NCBI GenBank assembly: GCA_900315075.1
Contig: OMXV01000006.1
Coordinates: 38,452 to 102,451 of the forward strand
Length of the DNA: 64,000 nucleotides
DNA from: an uncultured Prevotellaceae bacterium
GTDB lineage: Bacteria; Bacteroidota; Bacteroidia; Bacteroidales; Bacteroidaceae
Direction: 5' to 3'
The position numbers and the translations under genes were made by a program. The notes beneath the pieces are model-generated. The model made no database searches. It was not told where the DNA came from and was given only the letters and a program-made list of their open reading frames with translations. Positions 42,724 through 51,546 of this stretch are shown one piece after another (the first letter of the stretch is position 1; each line of letters begins with the position of its first letter).

Positions 42724-42811
42724 CAACCTCACAACCTCACAACCTCACAACCTCACAACCTCATAACCTCATAACCTCACAACCTCATAACCTCATAACC
42801 TCAAAACCTCA
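42724..42811. repeat. 8-bp tandem array (YAACCTCA x 11) in the leader of the ROK kinase gene
   Basis: Eleven uninterrupted 8-bp units, CAACCTCA or TAACCTCA with one AAACCTCA at the end, occupy exactly 88 bp and stop 4 bp before the ATG. They fill the whole leader between the -7 element and the start codon. Confidence 0.95.
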
Positions 42812-42815
42812 AAAT

Positions 42816-43637
42816 ATGAAAATAGGAGTTGATTTAGGCGGAACGAATGTTCGCGTCGGATTAGTAGATAAAGACAGACTTGTCAGAAAAGAGACGGCAC
42901 ACTGTCCCAGGGGTACAGAACAAGAAGTGACAGACCAGATTCTCACCCTCATTGATAGATTGATGACAGACGAGGTGACTTCCATCGGCATTGGTGTGCC
43001 ATCGGTAGTGGACCGTGAGAATGGTATCGTCTATCATGTGGCAAATATTCCATCGTGGGAAGAGGTGCATCTAAGGGAAATTATGGAAAACGCCTTTCAT
43101 AAGCCAATATATCTCAACAATGATGCCAACTGTTTTGCATGGGGGGTACACCTATTCGGAGAGGGACAAAACTTCAAAGACATGGTGGGCCTTACAGTAG
43201 GCACTGGCATTGGTTCGGGGCTGATAATTAATGGTCGGCTCTATAATGGCCACAACACGGGAGCTGGTGAGATTGGCTCGCTGCCGTTTAAGGAGAAAGA
43301 CTATGAGTATTACTGTGCCAGCAGGTTTTTTCATGATTTCCATACCACTGGAAAGGAATTAGCAGAGGAGGCAAGGGCAGGTAATTTAAATGCACTCGAT
43401 ACTTGGCGGATCTTCGGCGATTATATCGGCTCATTAATCGAGGCAGTCATCTATGCATACGACCCAGAGGCAATTATCTTTGGAGGTGGTATCACTGATG
43501 CCTACGATTTCTTCAAGGATGCCATGATGGAGCGTCTCCGTGAGTTCCCCTATCCAGAGTCGGTGGCAAGGTTGCATATCGCACCATCGCATTTAGAAAA
43601 TGCAGCATTGCTTGGAGCTGCCATGCTGGAGGAATAG
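42816..43637 (+). CDS. ROK-family sugar kinase (glucokinase-like)
   Basis: The protein has 273 residues. The phosphate-binding loop is DLGGTNVRVGL and the catalytic Asp is in LNNDANCFA; TVGTGIGSGLIINGRLY and GHNTGAGEIG follow. ROK kinases phosphorylate glucose, N-acetylglucosamine, N-acetylmannosamine or allose in the cytoplasm. The usual zinc signature CxCGxxGCxE after the GAGEIG segment is absent; the protein has LPFKEKDYEYYCASRFF there. It is also shorter than typical glucokinases. The downstream GH2 enzyme looks like an exo-glucosaminidase, so an amino sugar is a possible substrate, but that is inference. Confidence 0.85.
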   Translation: MKIGVDLGGTNVRVGLVDKDRLVRKETAHCPRGTEQEVTDQILTLIDRLMTDEVTSIGIGVPSVVDRENGIVYHVANIPSWEEVHLREIMENAFHKPIYLNNDANCFAWGVHLFGEGQNFKDMVGLTVGTGIGSGLIINGRLYNGHNTGAGEIGSLPFKEKDYEYYCASRFFHDFHTTGKELAEEARAGNLNALDTWRIFGDYIGSLIEAVIYAYDPEAIIFGGGITDAYDFFKDAMMERLREFPYPESVARLHIAPSHLENAALLGAAMLEE

Positions 43638-43650
43638 GTAAGAGAAAATT

Positions 43651-43763
43651 AAGAGGTAAGGGGTGAGAGGTAAGGGGTGAGAGGTAAGAGGTGAGAGATT
43701 ACCTCGACTTCTCTTGTCCATTCTCCTCATATCATCCCAATCTATCTCAATCTATCCCAATAA
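43651..43763. repeat. Composite intergenic repeat: 14-bp array then 10-bp array
   Basis: Three copies of a 14-bp unit GAGAGGTAAGGGGT (43651-43692) are followed after about 40 bp by three copies of a 10-bp unit ATCCCAATCT (43734-43763), ending 15 bp before the GH2 start. The same two units occur in the same relative order, in inverted orientation, at 63571-63656. Confidence 0.85.
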
Positions 43764-43778
43764 ATCCCCCTAAAAAAC

Positions 43779-46337
43779 ATGAAAAATATCTTTAGATACT
43801 TCACCGTCTTATTATTTAGCCTCAGTGCGCAAATAGGTGTCGCTCAGACTATCGATCTTGATGAGGGATGGGAGTGCCAGTCATCGGCAGTCGTTTCTTT
43901 AGATGGGGTTGCTCTATCACAGGGGCAGACCTCCTCTGCTTCCTGGTATCCTACCCGTGTTCCTACGACAGTGATGGGGGCACTTGTGCGTAATGGGGAG
44001 TATCCGAAAATACTGGAGCGTGACAACTATCGTCGGTATGACAATCATCGATTTATGGTGCCATGGTTTTTCAGGAAATCTTTCCGGTTGGAGAATTTCA
44101 ATAGTCAGGAGCATGTGAGACTGTTGTTTGAGGGAATAGACTATCGTGCCGATGTGTTCCTGAACGGGCGACAAGTGGCCTCATGCGATACTGTGGCTGG
44201 TCCCTTTCGCACCTTTGCCATAGATGTCACAGGCATCGCTCAGGAACAGAATACATTAGTGGTGAAAACCTATAGGTGTCAGCCAGGTGAGTATAATATC
44301 GGTTTTGTAGATTGGAATCCTCGGCCGTTAGATGAGAGTATGGGCATCGTGCGACCTGTCAAGGTGCAACGCTCTGGGGCTGTTGTTATAGAGTCGCCAA
44401 GGGTTCGCACACAGGTCAATCTAACCACCATGAAAGAGGCATGGGTAGAGGTGGAGGCTACATTGCGAAACCTCAGCGACCATGAGGTCACTGGGCAACT
44501 GTCATGCTCCTTTGAATGTATGGGAAACACCGTACCCGTTACACTACAAGCTGGCCAGACTAAGACTTTGACGTTCAATGCGCAGAACTACCCAGCTTTG
44601 CACGTGATGTTTCCGCGTCTATGGTGGTGTTATACGATGGGAAAGCCAGAGATGTACTCTTTGCAGCTGCAGTTCAAACAAGATAATAAGACGACAGTTA
44701 GTGATAACAAGGTTGTACGATTCGGTATCCGCGAGGTGGGAAGTTATATCACCTCAGAAGGGTATCGGGCATTTACACTCAACGGAAAGCGAATCCAACT
44801 GTTAGGAGCTGGCTGGACCGACGATATATTCCTTCGTGACGATGCTGAAAGCTATGACCGACAATTGGAACTGGTTAAACAGATGAATCTCAACACAGTG
44901 CGACTGGAGGGATTTTGGGGTACGTCACAGGCTCTCTATGACCTTTGCGATGAGAAAGGCATCTTGTTGCTGGCAGGTTGGAGTTGTTTCTGGGAATGGG
45001 AAGATTACCTCGGAAAACCCTGCGACGAACTCTATGGCGGCATTCTCACTGATGAGGATGTGAAAATCATTGCTCAGGAATATGATGACCAACTGCGTTA
45101 CCTACGCAATCACCCCTCTATCATCGCATGGTTTGTGGGAAGCGATAAGTTGCCAGTGCCACAACTTGAACATCATTATGCGTGGGCACAGAAAAACATT
45201 GACGATAGACCTTATATCATTTCGGCAAAACAGATGGAGAGCGACTTCTCGGGGGCTTCGGGCACCAAAATGGCTGGTCCGTATGACTATGTCGCTCCCG
45301 CATATTGGTACAGGGAGGAGGCACCCGGTGGGGCTTTGGGGTTCAACACTGAGACGGGAATCGGTGCTCAGTTGCCTGTGAAGGAATCTCTTCGTCAAAT
45401 GCTCGGCGACAAGTTGTGGCCGCTTGACTCGGTGTGGGATTATCATTGTACCTCGGCTGCTGAGGCTTTCAATTCTTTAAAAATCCTGAAAGAGACTGTA
45501 GATGGCAGATATGGACAGGCAAAAAACCTCGATGACTTCTTGCGTAAGGCCAATATGGTGAACTACGATGGTACAAAGGCGATGTTTGAGGCTTTCAGAT
45601 ACAATAGTCCAAAAGCCACAGCACTCGTGCAGTGGATGCTCAATAGTGCCCGGCCGAGCCTATATTGGCAACTTTATGATTACTATCTCAGACCCAATGC
45701 GGCGTTTTATGCTGTCAGGAAAGCATGTAATCCCATCCAGCTGATTTACAATCATCATCAGCATGACATACGGGTGGTGAACAGCCACCCCTATACAGTG
45801 GATGTCACTGTGGAGCAAAAACTATATGGAGTGAACGGCAACTTGATCAACAATGAAAAGAAAGAGGTAACCATTCCTCCCTTGTCGTCCGTTCCAGCCT
45901 TCGACCCAGTGTCGCTTGGAACAGAGGAGAATGGCTACCTCTTCCTTACCTGTGAGGCGGATGGGAAATTGGTAGCAGAAAATGAGTATGCTCTTGCCCG
46001 AACAGAGGATGTGCATGATTGGGAAAAAACAGACTGGACACGAACGCCGATACTGAAATTTGCCAACTACAAGGCCATCGGAAACCAAGTGCAGCCCCAA
46101 TGCCAAATTAGTATTGACAGTAGCGACGGAGAACGGGTGTCCCTAATCGTCAGCAATCCTACCGACCGAGTGGCATATATGCAACGCGTCGTGCTCACCG
46201 ATAAAAAAGGAAATCCTATCGATGGTGTCACCTATAGTGACAATTATATTTCCATTCCGCCCCATGGCACCAAATACATCACTTGTGTGTTACCACGGGA
46301 AATGAAGTTTAAGGTTAAAATTACTGGAAACTTCTGA
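43779..46337 (+). CDS. GH2 glycoside hydrolase, exo-beta-D-glucosaminidase (CsxA)-like
   Basis: The protein has 852 residues with a signal peptide ending ...IGVAQ. A jelly-roll sugar-binding domain (LLFEGIDYRADVFLNGRQV) is followed by an immunoglobulin-like domain, the TIM barrel, and C-terminal sandwich domains. NIGFVDWNPRPLDESMGIVRPV is characteristic of the exo-glucosaminidase branch. The acid/base is Asp in IIAWFVGSDKLP, where other GH2 enzymes have Asn-Glu, and the nucleophile Glu is in GFNTETGIG. Such enzymes release glucosamine from the non-reducing end of chitosan-like oligomers. Probably periplasmic. The 3' end overlaps that of the convergent metallo-hydrolase by 17 bp. Confidence 0.85.
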   Translation: MKNIFRYFTVLLFSLSAQIGVAQTIDLDEGWECQSSAVVSLDGVALSQGQTSSASWYPTRVPTTVMGALVRNGEYPKILERDNYRRYDNHRFMVPWFFRKSFRLENFNSQEHVRLLFEGIDYRADVFLNGRQVASCDTVAGPFRTFAIDVTGIAQEQNTLVVKTYRCQPGEYNIGFVDWNPRPLDESMGIVRPVKVQRSGAVVIESPRVRTQVNLTTMKEAWVEVEATLRNLSDHEVTGQLSCSFECMGNTVPVTLQAGQTKTLTFNAQNYPALHVMFPRLWWCYTMGKPEMYSLQLQFKQDNKTTVSDNKVVRFGIREVGSYITSEGYRAFTLNGKRIQLLGAGWTDDIFLRDDAESYDRQLELVKQMNLNTVRLEGFWGTSQALYDLCDEKGILLLAGWSCFWEWEDYLGKPCDELYGGILTDEDVKIIAQEYDDQLRYLRNHPSIIAWFVGSDKLPVPQLEHHYAWAQKNIDDRPYIISAKQMESDFSGASGTKMAGPYDYVAPAYWYREEAPGGALGFNTETGIGAQLPVKESLRQMLGDKLWPLDSVWDYHCTSAAEAFNSLKILKETVDGRYGQAKNLDDFLRKANMVNYDGTKAMFEAFRYNSPKATALVQWMLNSARPSLYWQLYDYYLRPNAAFYAVRKACNPIQLIYNHHQHDIRVVNSHPYTVDVTVEQKLYGVNGNLINNEKKEVTIPPLSSVPAFDPVSLGTEENGYLFLTCEADGKLVAENEYALARTEDVHDWEKTDWTRTPILKFANYKAIGNQVQPQCQISIDSSDGERVSLIVSNPTDRVAYMQRVVLTDKKGNPIDGVTYSDNYISIPPHGTKYITCVLPREMKFKVKITGNF

Positions 46338-47094
46338 TTCTTACATCAATGCCTGTGCCCTCGAGCGCTTTTGTCATGGCATCTATGGCAGTGTTGCCGA
46401 AATGGTATGGGAAGAGCACCTTGGGTTTTACCATATCGGCAGCGTGACGCAGTTGTTGGGGCGTCATTGTGTAAGGTTGGTTGCAGGGTAGGAATGCCAC
46501 GTCAATGTCTTTAATCTCATTCATCTCGTCGATGTCCTCTGTGTCGCCGGCGATATATACGCGCAGACCGTCAGCCTCAAGGATGAAACCATTGTCGCGT
46601 CCTTTGGGATGGAATTGTGTATGTCCCTCGGTAGTGTTGTAGGCGGGCACGGTATAAAGAACAAGGTCGTCGGCCAGTTGCAGGGTTTCGAAATTGCGCA
46701 TAACGATACCCTCGCCGAGAATATTGGCACTGTTGGCATTGGTGACAATCTTGGTGCCTTCTTTCTTCAGGTCGGCCACAGCCTGGGCATCCAAATGGTC
46801 GTAGTGCTCATGGGTGATAAGGATGTAGTCAGCCTTAGCCATCTTTGTATAGTCGGTCACAGGTTGGGCTCCCTTAATCACTGGGTCAACTTGGATAATT
46901 CTTCCATCGAAGACAATCTCCATACTTGCATGTTTGATGGGGTTCACTTGTAGTGTCTTCCCCGATTTGGTGGTAAATGTGTCCATTTTGTCAGATTTTG
47001 GGTTTTGTACTTTGTCAGAACTTGCATTTTGTGCTTTCGTGCATGATGCTGCCATTAGGGCAACACAGGTTAGGAAATAGATAATTCGCTTCAT
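46321..47094 (-). CDS. MBL-fold metallo-hydrolase (UlaG-like), predicted lipoprotein
   Basis: The protein has 257 residues. A lipobox LMAASC follows a hydrophobic stretch. The metal motif HEHYDH in LITHEHYDHLDAQA is intact, and later FHPKGRDNGFILEADGLRVYIAGDTEDIDEM and PYHFGNTA supply further ligands. It resembles UlaG/RomA-type hydrolases, but a surface lipoprotein form suggests an extracytoplasmic substrate, which is unknown. It follows the AGCS symporter by 18 bp and is the last gene of a four-gene operon. Confidence 0.85.
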   Translation of the reverse strand: MKRIIYFLTCVALMAASCTKAQNASSDKVQNPKSDKMDTFTTKSGKTLQVNPIKHASMEIVFDGRIIQVDPVIKGAQPVTDYTKMAKADYILITHEHYDHLDAQAVADLKKEGTKIVTNANSANILGEGIVMRNFETLQLADDLVLYTVPAYNTTEGHTQFHPKGRDNGFILEADGLRVYIAGDTEDIDEMNEIKDIDVAFLPCNQPYTMTPQQLRHAADMVKPKVLFPYHFGNTAIDAMTKALEGTGIDVRIRSFQ

Positions 47095-47112
47095 AATTAT
47101 AGAGGTTAGACT

Positions 47113-48498
47113 TCAATTTTCCTTCATGTGTTGGTCGAGGTTTCCTCGCCAAAGGTAGTGATTGGTCTCACGGATAAGCACCTTGCTCAGCAAAAGCAGG
47201 GCGATGAGGTTGGGGATAGCCATTAGTGCGTTGAAACAGTCGGCGAGGTTCCAGACGATGTTTAGCCCGATTACGCTGCCGCCAAAAACAGCAATGATGT
47301 AGAGAATGCGATACAGTAGTGTCCACTTCTTGTTGCTTAGGTATTCCACTGCTCGCTCTCCGTAGTAACTCCATCCGAGTATGGTGCTGAAGGCAAATGT
47401 GAATTGTCCAACGTTGAGTAGTGTGCTACCTACATAAGGGATTTTAGAGAAAGCACCTTTTGTCAGGGTGGCGCCATCAGAGAAACTGATGTCTGGGTGG
47501 GCAAGCGTACTGCTAACAATCACGATGCCAGTGAGGGCACAGATGACCACAGTATCCCAGAAAGTGCCAGAACTGGACACCAATGCCTGGCGCACTGGAT
47601 TGCGTGTCTGTGCAGCAGCGGCAACAATAGGTGCCGAACCCATACCAGACTCATTCGAGAACAATCCGCGTGCTATACCATACCGTGCGGCAATCATAAA
47701 TGTACCGCCGACAAAACCACCACCAGCGGCGGCTGGGTTGAAGGCGGATTCTAAAATCAGTTGGATGGCAGGCAAGATATAGGAACCGTTCATAAATAGA
47801 ATGTAGATACATCCCACTACATAGAATATCGCCATAAAGGGCACAAGGCCGCTGCACACACGGGCAATGCTCTTTACACCACCAATGATGACGGCGGCTG
47901 TCAAAAGACATACCACACCACCTACGATATAGGGGGAGATGCTGAATGTCTCGTAGGTCAGCGTTGAGATGGCATTTGCCTGTACCGTACAGCCGATGCC
48001 GAAGGAAGCAAGGGCACAGAACAAGGCAAACAGTATGCCGAGCCATTTCATGCCAAGGCCACGCTCTAAAGCATACATCGGACCTCCAATCATTTTGCCG
48101 TCGGAGGTCTTCACACGGTATTTGATGGCAAGCAGTCCCTCGGCATATTTCGTTGAGATGCCAAAAACACCTGTCAACCAGCACCAGAACACGGCACCCG
48201 GACCGCCAAGCGCTATCGCCGTTCCTACACCCACGATGTTGCCAGTACCGATAGTGGCAGCAAGTGCTGTAGCCAGTGCCCCAAACTGCGATACGTCGCC
48301 TTTGGAGCCTTTGTCGCGTGTTACCGAGAGTTTGATGGCCTTGAAAATCTTGCGCTGAGGGAATTTCAGGATGATAGTAAGATAGATATGGGTTCCTAAG
48401 AGCAGGATGATCATAGGCCATCCCCATAGCACATCATTGATGTTGCTAATGACTTGATTGATATCGAAATTTGCAAATAATAGGTTAAATGACTCCAT
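47113..48498 (-). CDS. AGCS-family alanine/glycine:cation symporter
   Basis: The protein has 461 residues and about ten to eleven membrane helices. Family motifs include FGALATALAATIGTGNIVGVGTAI, the GGPGAVFWCWLTGVFGISTKYAEGLLA segment and ARYGIARGLFSNESGMGSAPI. AGCS proteins import alanine or glycine with sodium or protons across the inner membrane. It lies 9 bp after a DUF4230 gene and 18 bp before the MBL hydrolase, in one operon. Confidence 0.93.
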   Translation of the reverse strand: MESFNLLFANFDINQVISNINDVLWGWPMIILLLGTHIYLTIILKFPQRKIFKAIKLSVTRDKGSKGDVSQFGALATALAATIGTGNIVGVGTAIALGGPGAVFWCWLTGVFGISTKYAEGLLAIKYRVKTSDGKMIGGPMYALERGLGMKWLGILFALFCALASFGIGCTVQANAISTLTYETFSISPYIVGGVVCLLTAAVIIGGVKSIARVCSGLVPFMAIFYVVGCIYILFMNGSYILPAIQLILESAFNPAAAGGGFVGGTFMIAARYGIARGLFSNESGMGSAPIVAAAAQTRNPVRQALVSSSGTFWDTVVICALTGIVIVSSTLAHPDISFSDGATLTKGAFSKIPYVGSTLLNVGQFTFAFSTILGWSYYGERAVEYLSNKKWTLLYRILYIIAVFGGSVIGLNIVWNLADCFNALMAIPNLIALLLLSKVLIRETNHYLWRGNLDQHMKEN

Positions 48499-48507
48499 TA
48501 TAATAAT

Positions 48508-49110
48508 TTAGAAGTGTATTTCCACATGCCCAAAGCCTAAGGAGCGGAATAATGTGGTGAACTGGTCGATGGCATTCTCTTGTGCCATCTTGATGTTGGT
48601 TTTTGTCATGCCTCGGGTAAGCATCTTGCGGCGGGCCTGATGGTAGAGGGCGTCGCGTGAAGCCTGATTCCATGAACCTATCTCGAAGAATGCTTTTGTC
48701 TTGGCTTCGTCAATGAAATTGTTGTCGAGCAATTCCACGGGAGGTAAAGTCACTTGTACAGTGTCGCCCTGTGTCTGTATCCAGTCTTTCTTGGCTTTCT
48801 GAAGGTCCACACCTAAGCGCATCCGACCATAGTAGATACGCACCAACTTATTGTCGCTGCCAAAATGGCGATAGGCTATCGTGTCGGCAATCTCCTCCAT
48901 ATCGATGGTAAGAAACTCCCATTGTCCGATGTCTATCATCGATACAATCTGGGTGGGGGAGTATGATATGGAGTCATTATCCACACCCACTTCAAGGTGA
49001 CTATTCGAAAGTTTCCATGTCAGCAATATCACCATTGCTACAATCGCTATGATGGTGATAAACGACAAGACGCGCTTGGCAACTTCGTTGGTGATGCTTG
49101 CTTTTTTCAT
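48508..49110 (-). CDS. DUF4230 protein, membrane-anchored
   Basis: The protein has 200 residues. A single N-terminal helix (about 13-31, VLSFITIIAIVAMVILLTW) is followed by a DUF4230 domain with GQWEFLTIDMEEIADT, RIYYGRMRLGVDLQKA and PVELLDNN. The family has no assigned function. It starts 2 bp after another DUF4230 gene, so the two form a tandem pair and may bind each other. Confidence 0.8.
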   Translation of the reverse strand: MKKASITNEVAKRVLSFITIIAIVAMVILLTWKLSNSHLEVGVDNDSISYSPTQIVSMIDIGQWEFLTIDMEEIADTIAYRHFGSDNKLVRIYYGRMRLGVDLQKAKKDWIQTQGDTVQVTLPPVELLDNNFIDEAKTKAFFEIGSWNQASRDALYHQARRKMLTRGMTKTNIKMAQENAIDQFTTLFRSLGFGHVEIHF

Positions 49111-49112
49111 GG

Positions 49113-49769
49113 CTAATTCTCGGGACTGATGACATTCAATTTCTGCGAATCAAATTCTTTGCGGAACGTAATCACGATATCCTGCTCGTTGTAGCCCAAC
49201 TTTGTCAGCATAGGAACAAGGATGCGTGTGGCACTAAGTTTTGTGCGTACGGCAATGTCGAGCAAGGGAATGGTCTTGATAATCTCTTCACGACCTTCCT
49301 GTTCATAGTGGGCTAACTCTTCATCGGTAAAATTGCTGCGGAAAAATGATACGTGTTCACTCACGCTGCTGCGGTCCACCTTTGTACTCGACAGCTCGAC
49401 AACTGGGTCGGGGAGGATAATCTCTATCTGGTGACCGTTCCTGATAATATTATTAGGTCCAAATAGGCTGAAGTCGATGTAGCCCTTCACGGTGGCATCG
49501 ATGGGAATGGCTATATTGCGGTCACCGGCTGGAATCGGTACGTTGATCCTGCGCCCAAAAATAGTGCCTTGAGCACGTATGTTATCTTTATGTGTGATAA
49601 TCTTGCGAATATGGTATTCGCTGGTATGCAACTTTGAGCACTTCTGGATGTCGTTGATAAGTAGGCGCACACTATCTACACGCTCCTTGGCAGTACGCTG
49701 CTGAGGAGAACCTCCTTCGCATGACAAGAACATAGGAAGAATGACGAGGATGTAAATAAACTTGCGCAT
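49113..49769 (-). CDS. DUF4230 lipoprotein
   Basis: The protein has 218 residues from ATG 49769, giving a lipoprotein signal MRKFIYILVILPMFLSC. A longer frame to 50036 would run across the divergent gene and is rejected. The DUF4230 domain has LHTSEYHIRKIITHKDN, IPIDATVKGYIDF and DPVVELSSTKVD. It is the first gene of the DUF4230-DUF4230-AGCS-MBL operon and shares its promoter region with the divergent lipoprotein gene. Function unknown. Confidence 0.8.
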   Translation of the reverse strand: MRKFIYILVILPMFLSCEGGSPQQRTAKERVDSVRLLINDIQKCSKLHTSEYHIRKIITHKDNIRAQGTIFGRRINVPIPAGDRNIAIPIDATVKGYIDFSLFGPNNIIRNGHQIEIILPDPVVELSSTKVDRSSVSEHVSFFRSNFTDEELAHYEQEGREEIIKTIPLLDIAVRTKLSATRILVPMLTKLGYNEQDIVITFRKEFDSQKLNVISPEN

Positions 49770-49787
49770 ACAAAGAAAAATATACTG

Positions 49788-49824
49788 CAAAGATAGTGTT
49801 TTTTCCAAAAATCTCGTAATTTTG
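49788..49824. promoter_or_regulatory. Divergent -7 elements between the DUF4230 operon and a lipoprotein gene
   Basis: Minus strand: TATCTTTG (complement of 49788-49795), 19 bp before the DUF4230 start. Plus strand: TAATTTTG (49817-49824), about 19 bp before the lipoprotein start. Both match TAnnTTTG, so the two transcripts probably start back to back. Confidence 0.7.
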
Positions 49825-49842
49825 CACCTGAAAATAATATAC

Positions 49843-50415
49843 ATGATGAAAAAAATCACATTTTTCCTTGGCTTCCTTTGTTTTATCGCTTTTTTTTCTG
49901 CATGCAACAAAGAGGAAAAGTCTGTTAACCGAAGAAATATCCTTGTGCCACCAGCTAAGGATACCGTACCCGACACACTCATACATGAGTTGGAGGGATT
50001 TGTGGTTAGTGATACTGTACCATGGGTTGGGAGCACCTATAAGGTCAGATGTCAGAGATATACCAATGACAGCTTGTCGTATGTTAAGACGGAAAATGAT
50101 AAGATGTTTCGCGACAATCTCATCAAGGTCACTATAACTCGTTCCGACAATAGCGTCTTTTTCGATAAAGTCTTTAAGAAAAACATGTTTGAACAATATT
50201 TCAGCCAGGATTTTTCCAAGAAAAATGTTCTACTTGGAATGGTTCTTGAGAAGGAAAAAACAGATAGTGACAATCTTTATTTCCATGCCTCAGTGGGAAA
50301 TCCCATCGAGATGATGGATGAATTTATGATGTTTGAAGTTGTCGTATCGAGAATGGGCGATGTCTCCATCAGTAAAATGGAACTCGATGAGGACAAACCG
50401 GAGGAAAACTCCTAA
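49843..50415 (+). CDS. Hypothetical lipoprotein (possibly DUF4738)
   Basis: The protein has 190 residues from ATG 49843 (or 49846), with signal MMKKITFFLGFLCFIAFFSAC. The mature part has LIHELEGFVVSDTVPWVGSTYKV and a repeated beta pattern ending in an acidic tail DEDKPEENS. It resembles DUF4738-type Bacteroidetes lipoproteins, with moderate confidence. Its stop codon overlaps the first unit of the 7-bp repeat array at 50407. Confidence 0.7.
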   Translation: MMKKITFFLGFLCFIAFFSACNKEEKSVNRRNILVPPAKDTVPDTLIHELEGFVVSDTVPWVGSTYKVRCQRYTNDSLSYVKTENDKMFRDNLIKVTITRSDNSVFFDKVFKKNMFEQYFSQDFSKKNVLLGMVLEKEKTDSDNLYFHASVGNPIEMMDEFMMFEVVVSRMGDVSISKMELDEDKPEENS

Positions 50416-50483
50416 CTGCCAACTTTTAACTCCTAACTTCTAACTCCTAACTCCTAACTCTTAACTCCTAACTATCTAACTCC
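50407..50483. repeat. 7-bp tandem array (AACTCCT)
   Basis: About ten degenerate copies of AACTCCT lie between, and touch, the stop codons of two convergent genes (the lipoprotein at 50415 and the ABC permease at 50472). Confidence 0.85.
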
Positions 50484-51509
50484 TCTCCCTCTTATTATCA
50501 CATAAATAATTACGGGGGCACCGATGAGTGGTGTCACGGCATTGAGCGGGATGATACCATTCTCACCGGGGGCATGGCAGAGATAATTGCATACCAATGC
50601 CACAGCGGCACCAGTGAGGATGGTGCCTGGCAGAAGTACACGGTGATTTTCTGTTCCTAAAATCAGACGTGCAATATGGGGCACGGCAAGGCCGATAAAC
50701 GACACGGGACCACAGAATGCTGTGGTGACGGCTGTCAGCAATCCTGTGACTATCAGCAGCCAATTTCTCACCCTTATGGTACGGATACCTAAGTTCTCGG
50801 CATATTCCTCTCCCAAGAGAAGCGCGTTGAGGGGTTTGATGAGCAGTAGCGAGGCAAAGAGGCCAACCAATGTCACGGAGGCAAAAATGGGCATCTGTCC
50901 CATGGTGACAGCACCAAAGTTTCCCATTCCCCAGATAGCGAATGATTTCACACCCTCTTCGGTGGCAAAGAAATTCAGCAGTGTGATGACCGACGACGAC
51001 ATAAAACCAATCATCACACCGGCGATGAGCAGCATCACATTGTTGCGAACAAGGGTGGAGAGAAAGAAGATAATCAGCGTGACAAACATGGCGCCGGCAA
51101 AAGCTCCGAGGAGAATGGCTGCGAAGCCCGTGGCCTCAATGCCGACGGCAGCCACCGAACCGCCCATCATCAGCATCACCAAGGCAACGCCTAATCCTGC
51201 ACCACTGCTGATACCGAAAATCGAAGGACCCGCAAGTGGATTCTTAAAAGCTGTCTGTAGCATCAGACCGCTTACAGCCAAGGCTCCACCGCAGAGGGTG
51301 GCGGTAATGGTTTCGGGCAGACGGGTTTCGAGTACAATATACTGCCATGTGGGTTTTGATGCATCGCTACCCGTAAGGATTCTTACTACTTCGTCATAGG
51401 GGATGTGAATGGAACCAGTGAGTAGGTTGAGGGCAAATAGCACCACAATCGCCAACGTCATCAGCAGGCAAAAGACAAATCCTTTGTTCTTATTCCTCGA
51501 CTTTTCCAT
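50472..51509 (-). CDS. FecCD/BtuC-type ABC transporter permease
   Basis: The protein has 345 residues and about nine to ten membrane helices. ETRLPETITATLCGGALAVSGLMLQ near the N-terminus and NPLAGPSIFGISSGAGLG are the family signature, and GLAVPHIARLILGTENHRVLLP is the cytoplasmic loop that meets the ATPase. It imports iron-siderophore, haem or corrinoid across the inner membrane. The binding protein is encoded 37 bp upstream. The ATPase gene is not in the window; the downstream neighbour is convergent. Confidence 0.92.
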   Translation of the reverse strand: MEKSRNKNKGFVFCLLMTLAIVVLFALNLLTGSIHIPYDEVVRILTGSDASKPTWQYIVLETRLPETITATLCGGALAVSGLMLQTAFKNPLAGPSIFGISSGAGLGVALVMLMMGGSVAAVGIEATGFAAILLGAFAGAMFVTLIIFFLSTLVRNNVMLLIAGVMIGFMSSSVITLLNFFATEEGVKSFAIWGMGNFGAVTMGQMPIFASVTLVGLFASLLLIKPLNALLLGEEYAENLGIRTIRVRNWLLIVTGLLTAVTTAFCGPVSFIGLAVPHIARLILGTENHRVLLPGTILTGAAVALVCNYLCHAPGENGIIPLNAVTPLIGAPVIIYVIIRGRGVR

Positions 51510-51546
51510 ACCTTACTTTTTTCGAATCATCGAATGATAGATTTTA

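Noticed and set aside
42724-42811. Short regular repeats considered as a CRISPR array
   Set aside because: Units are 8 bp and contiguous with no spacers. The same holds for the other arrays; no cas genes are present.
7477-46337. A polysaccharide utilisation locus formed by GH3, GH30, the lyase and GH2
   Set aside because: No SusC/SusD pair or locus regulator is present, the genes are far apart and on different strands, and each appears to have its own transcription unit.
48970-48990. TTATCCACA in the first DUF4230 gene as a DnaA box
   Set aside because: Single match in coding sequence, no cluster.
49113-50036. Longer 307-residue version of the first DUF4230 protein
   Set aside because: It would span the divergent promoter and the next gene; the internal ATG at 49769 gives a proper lipoprotein signal.
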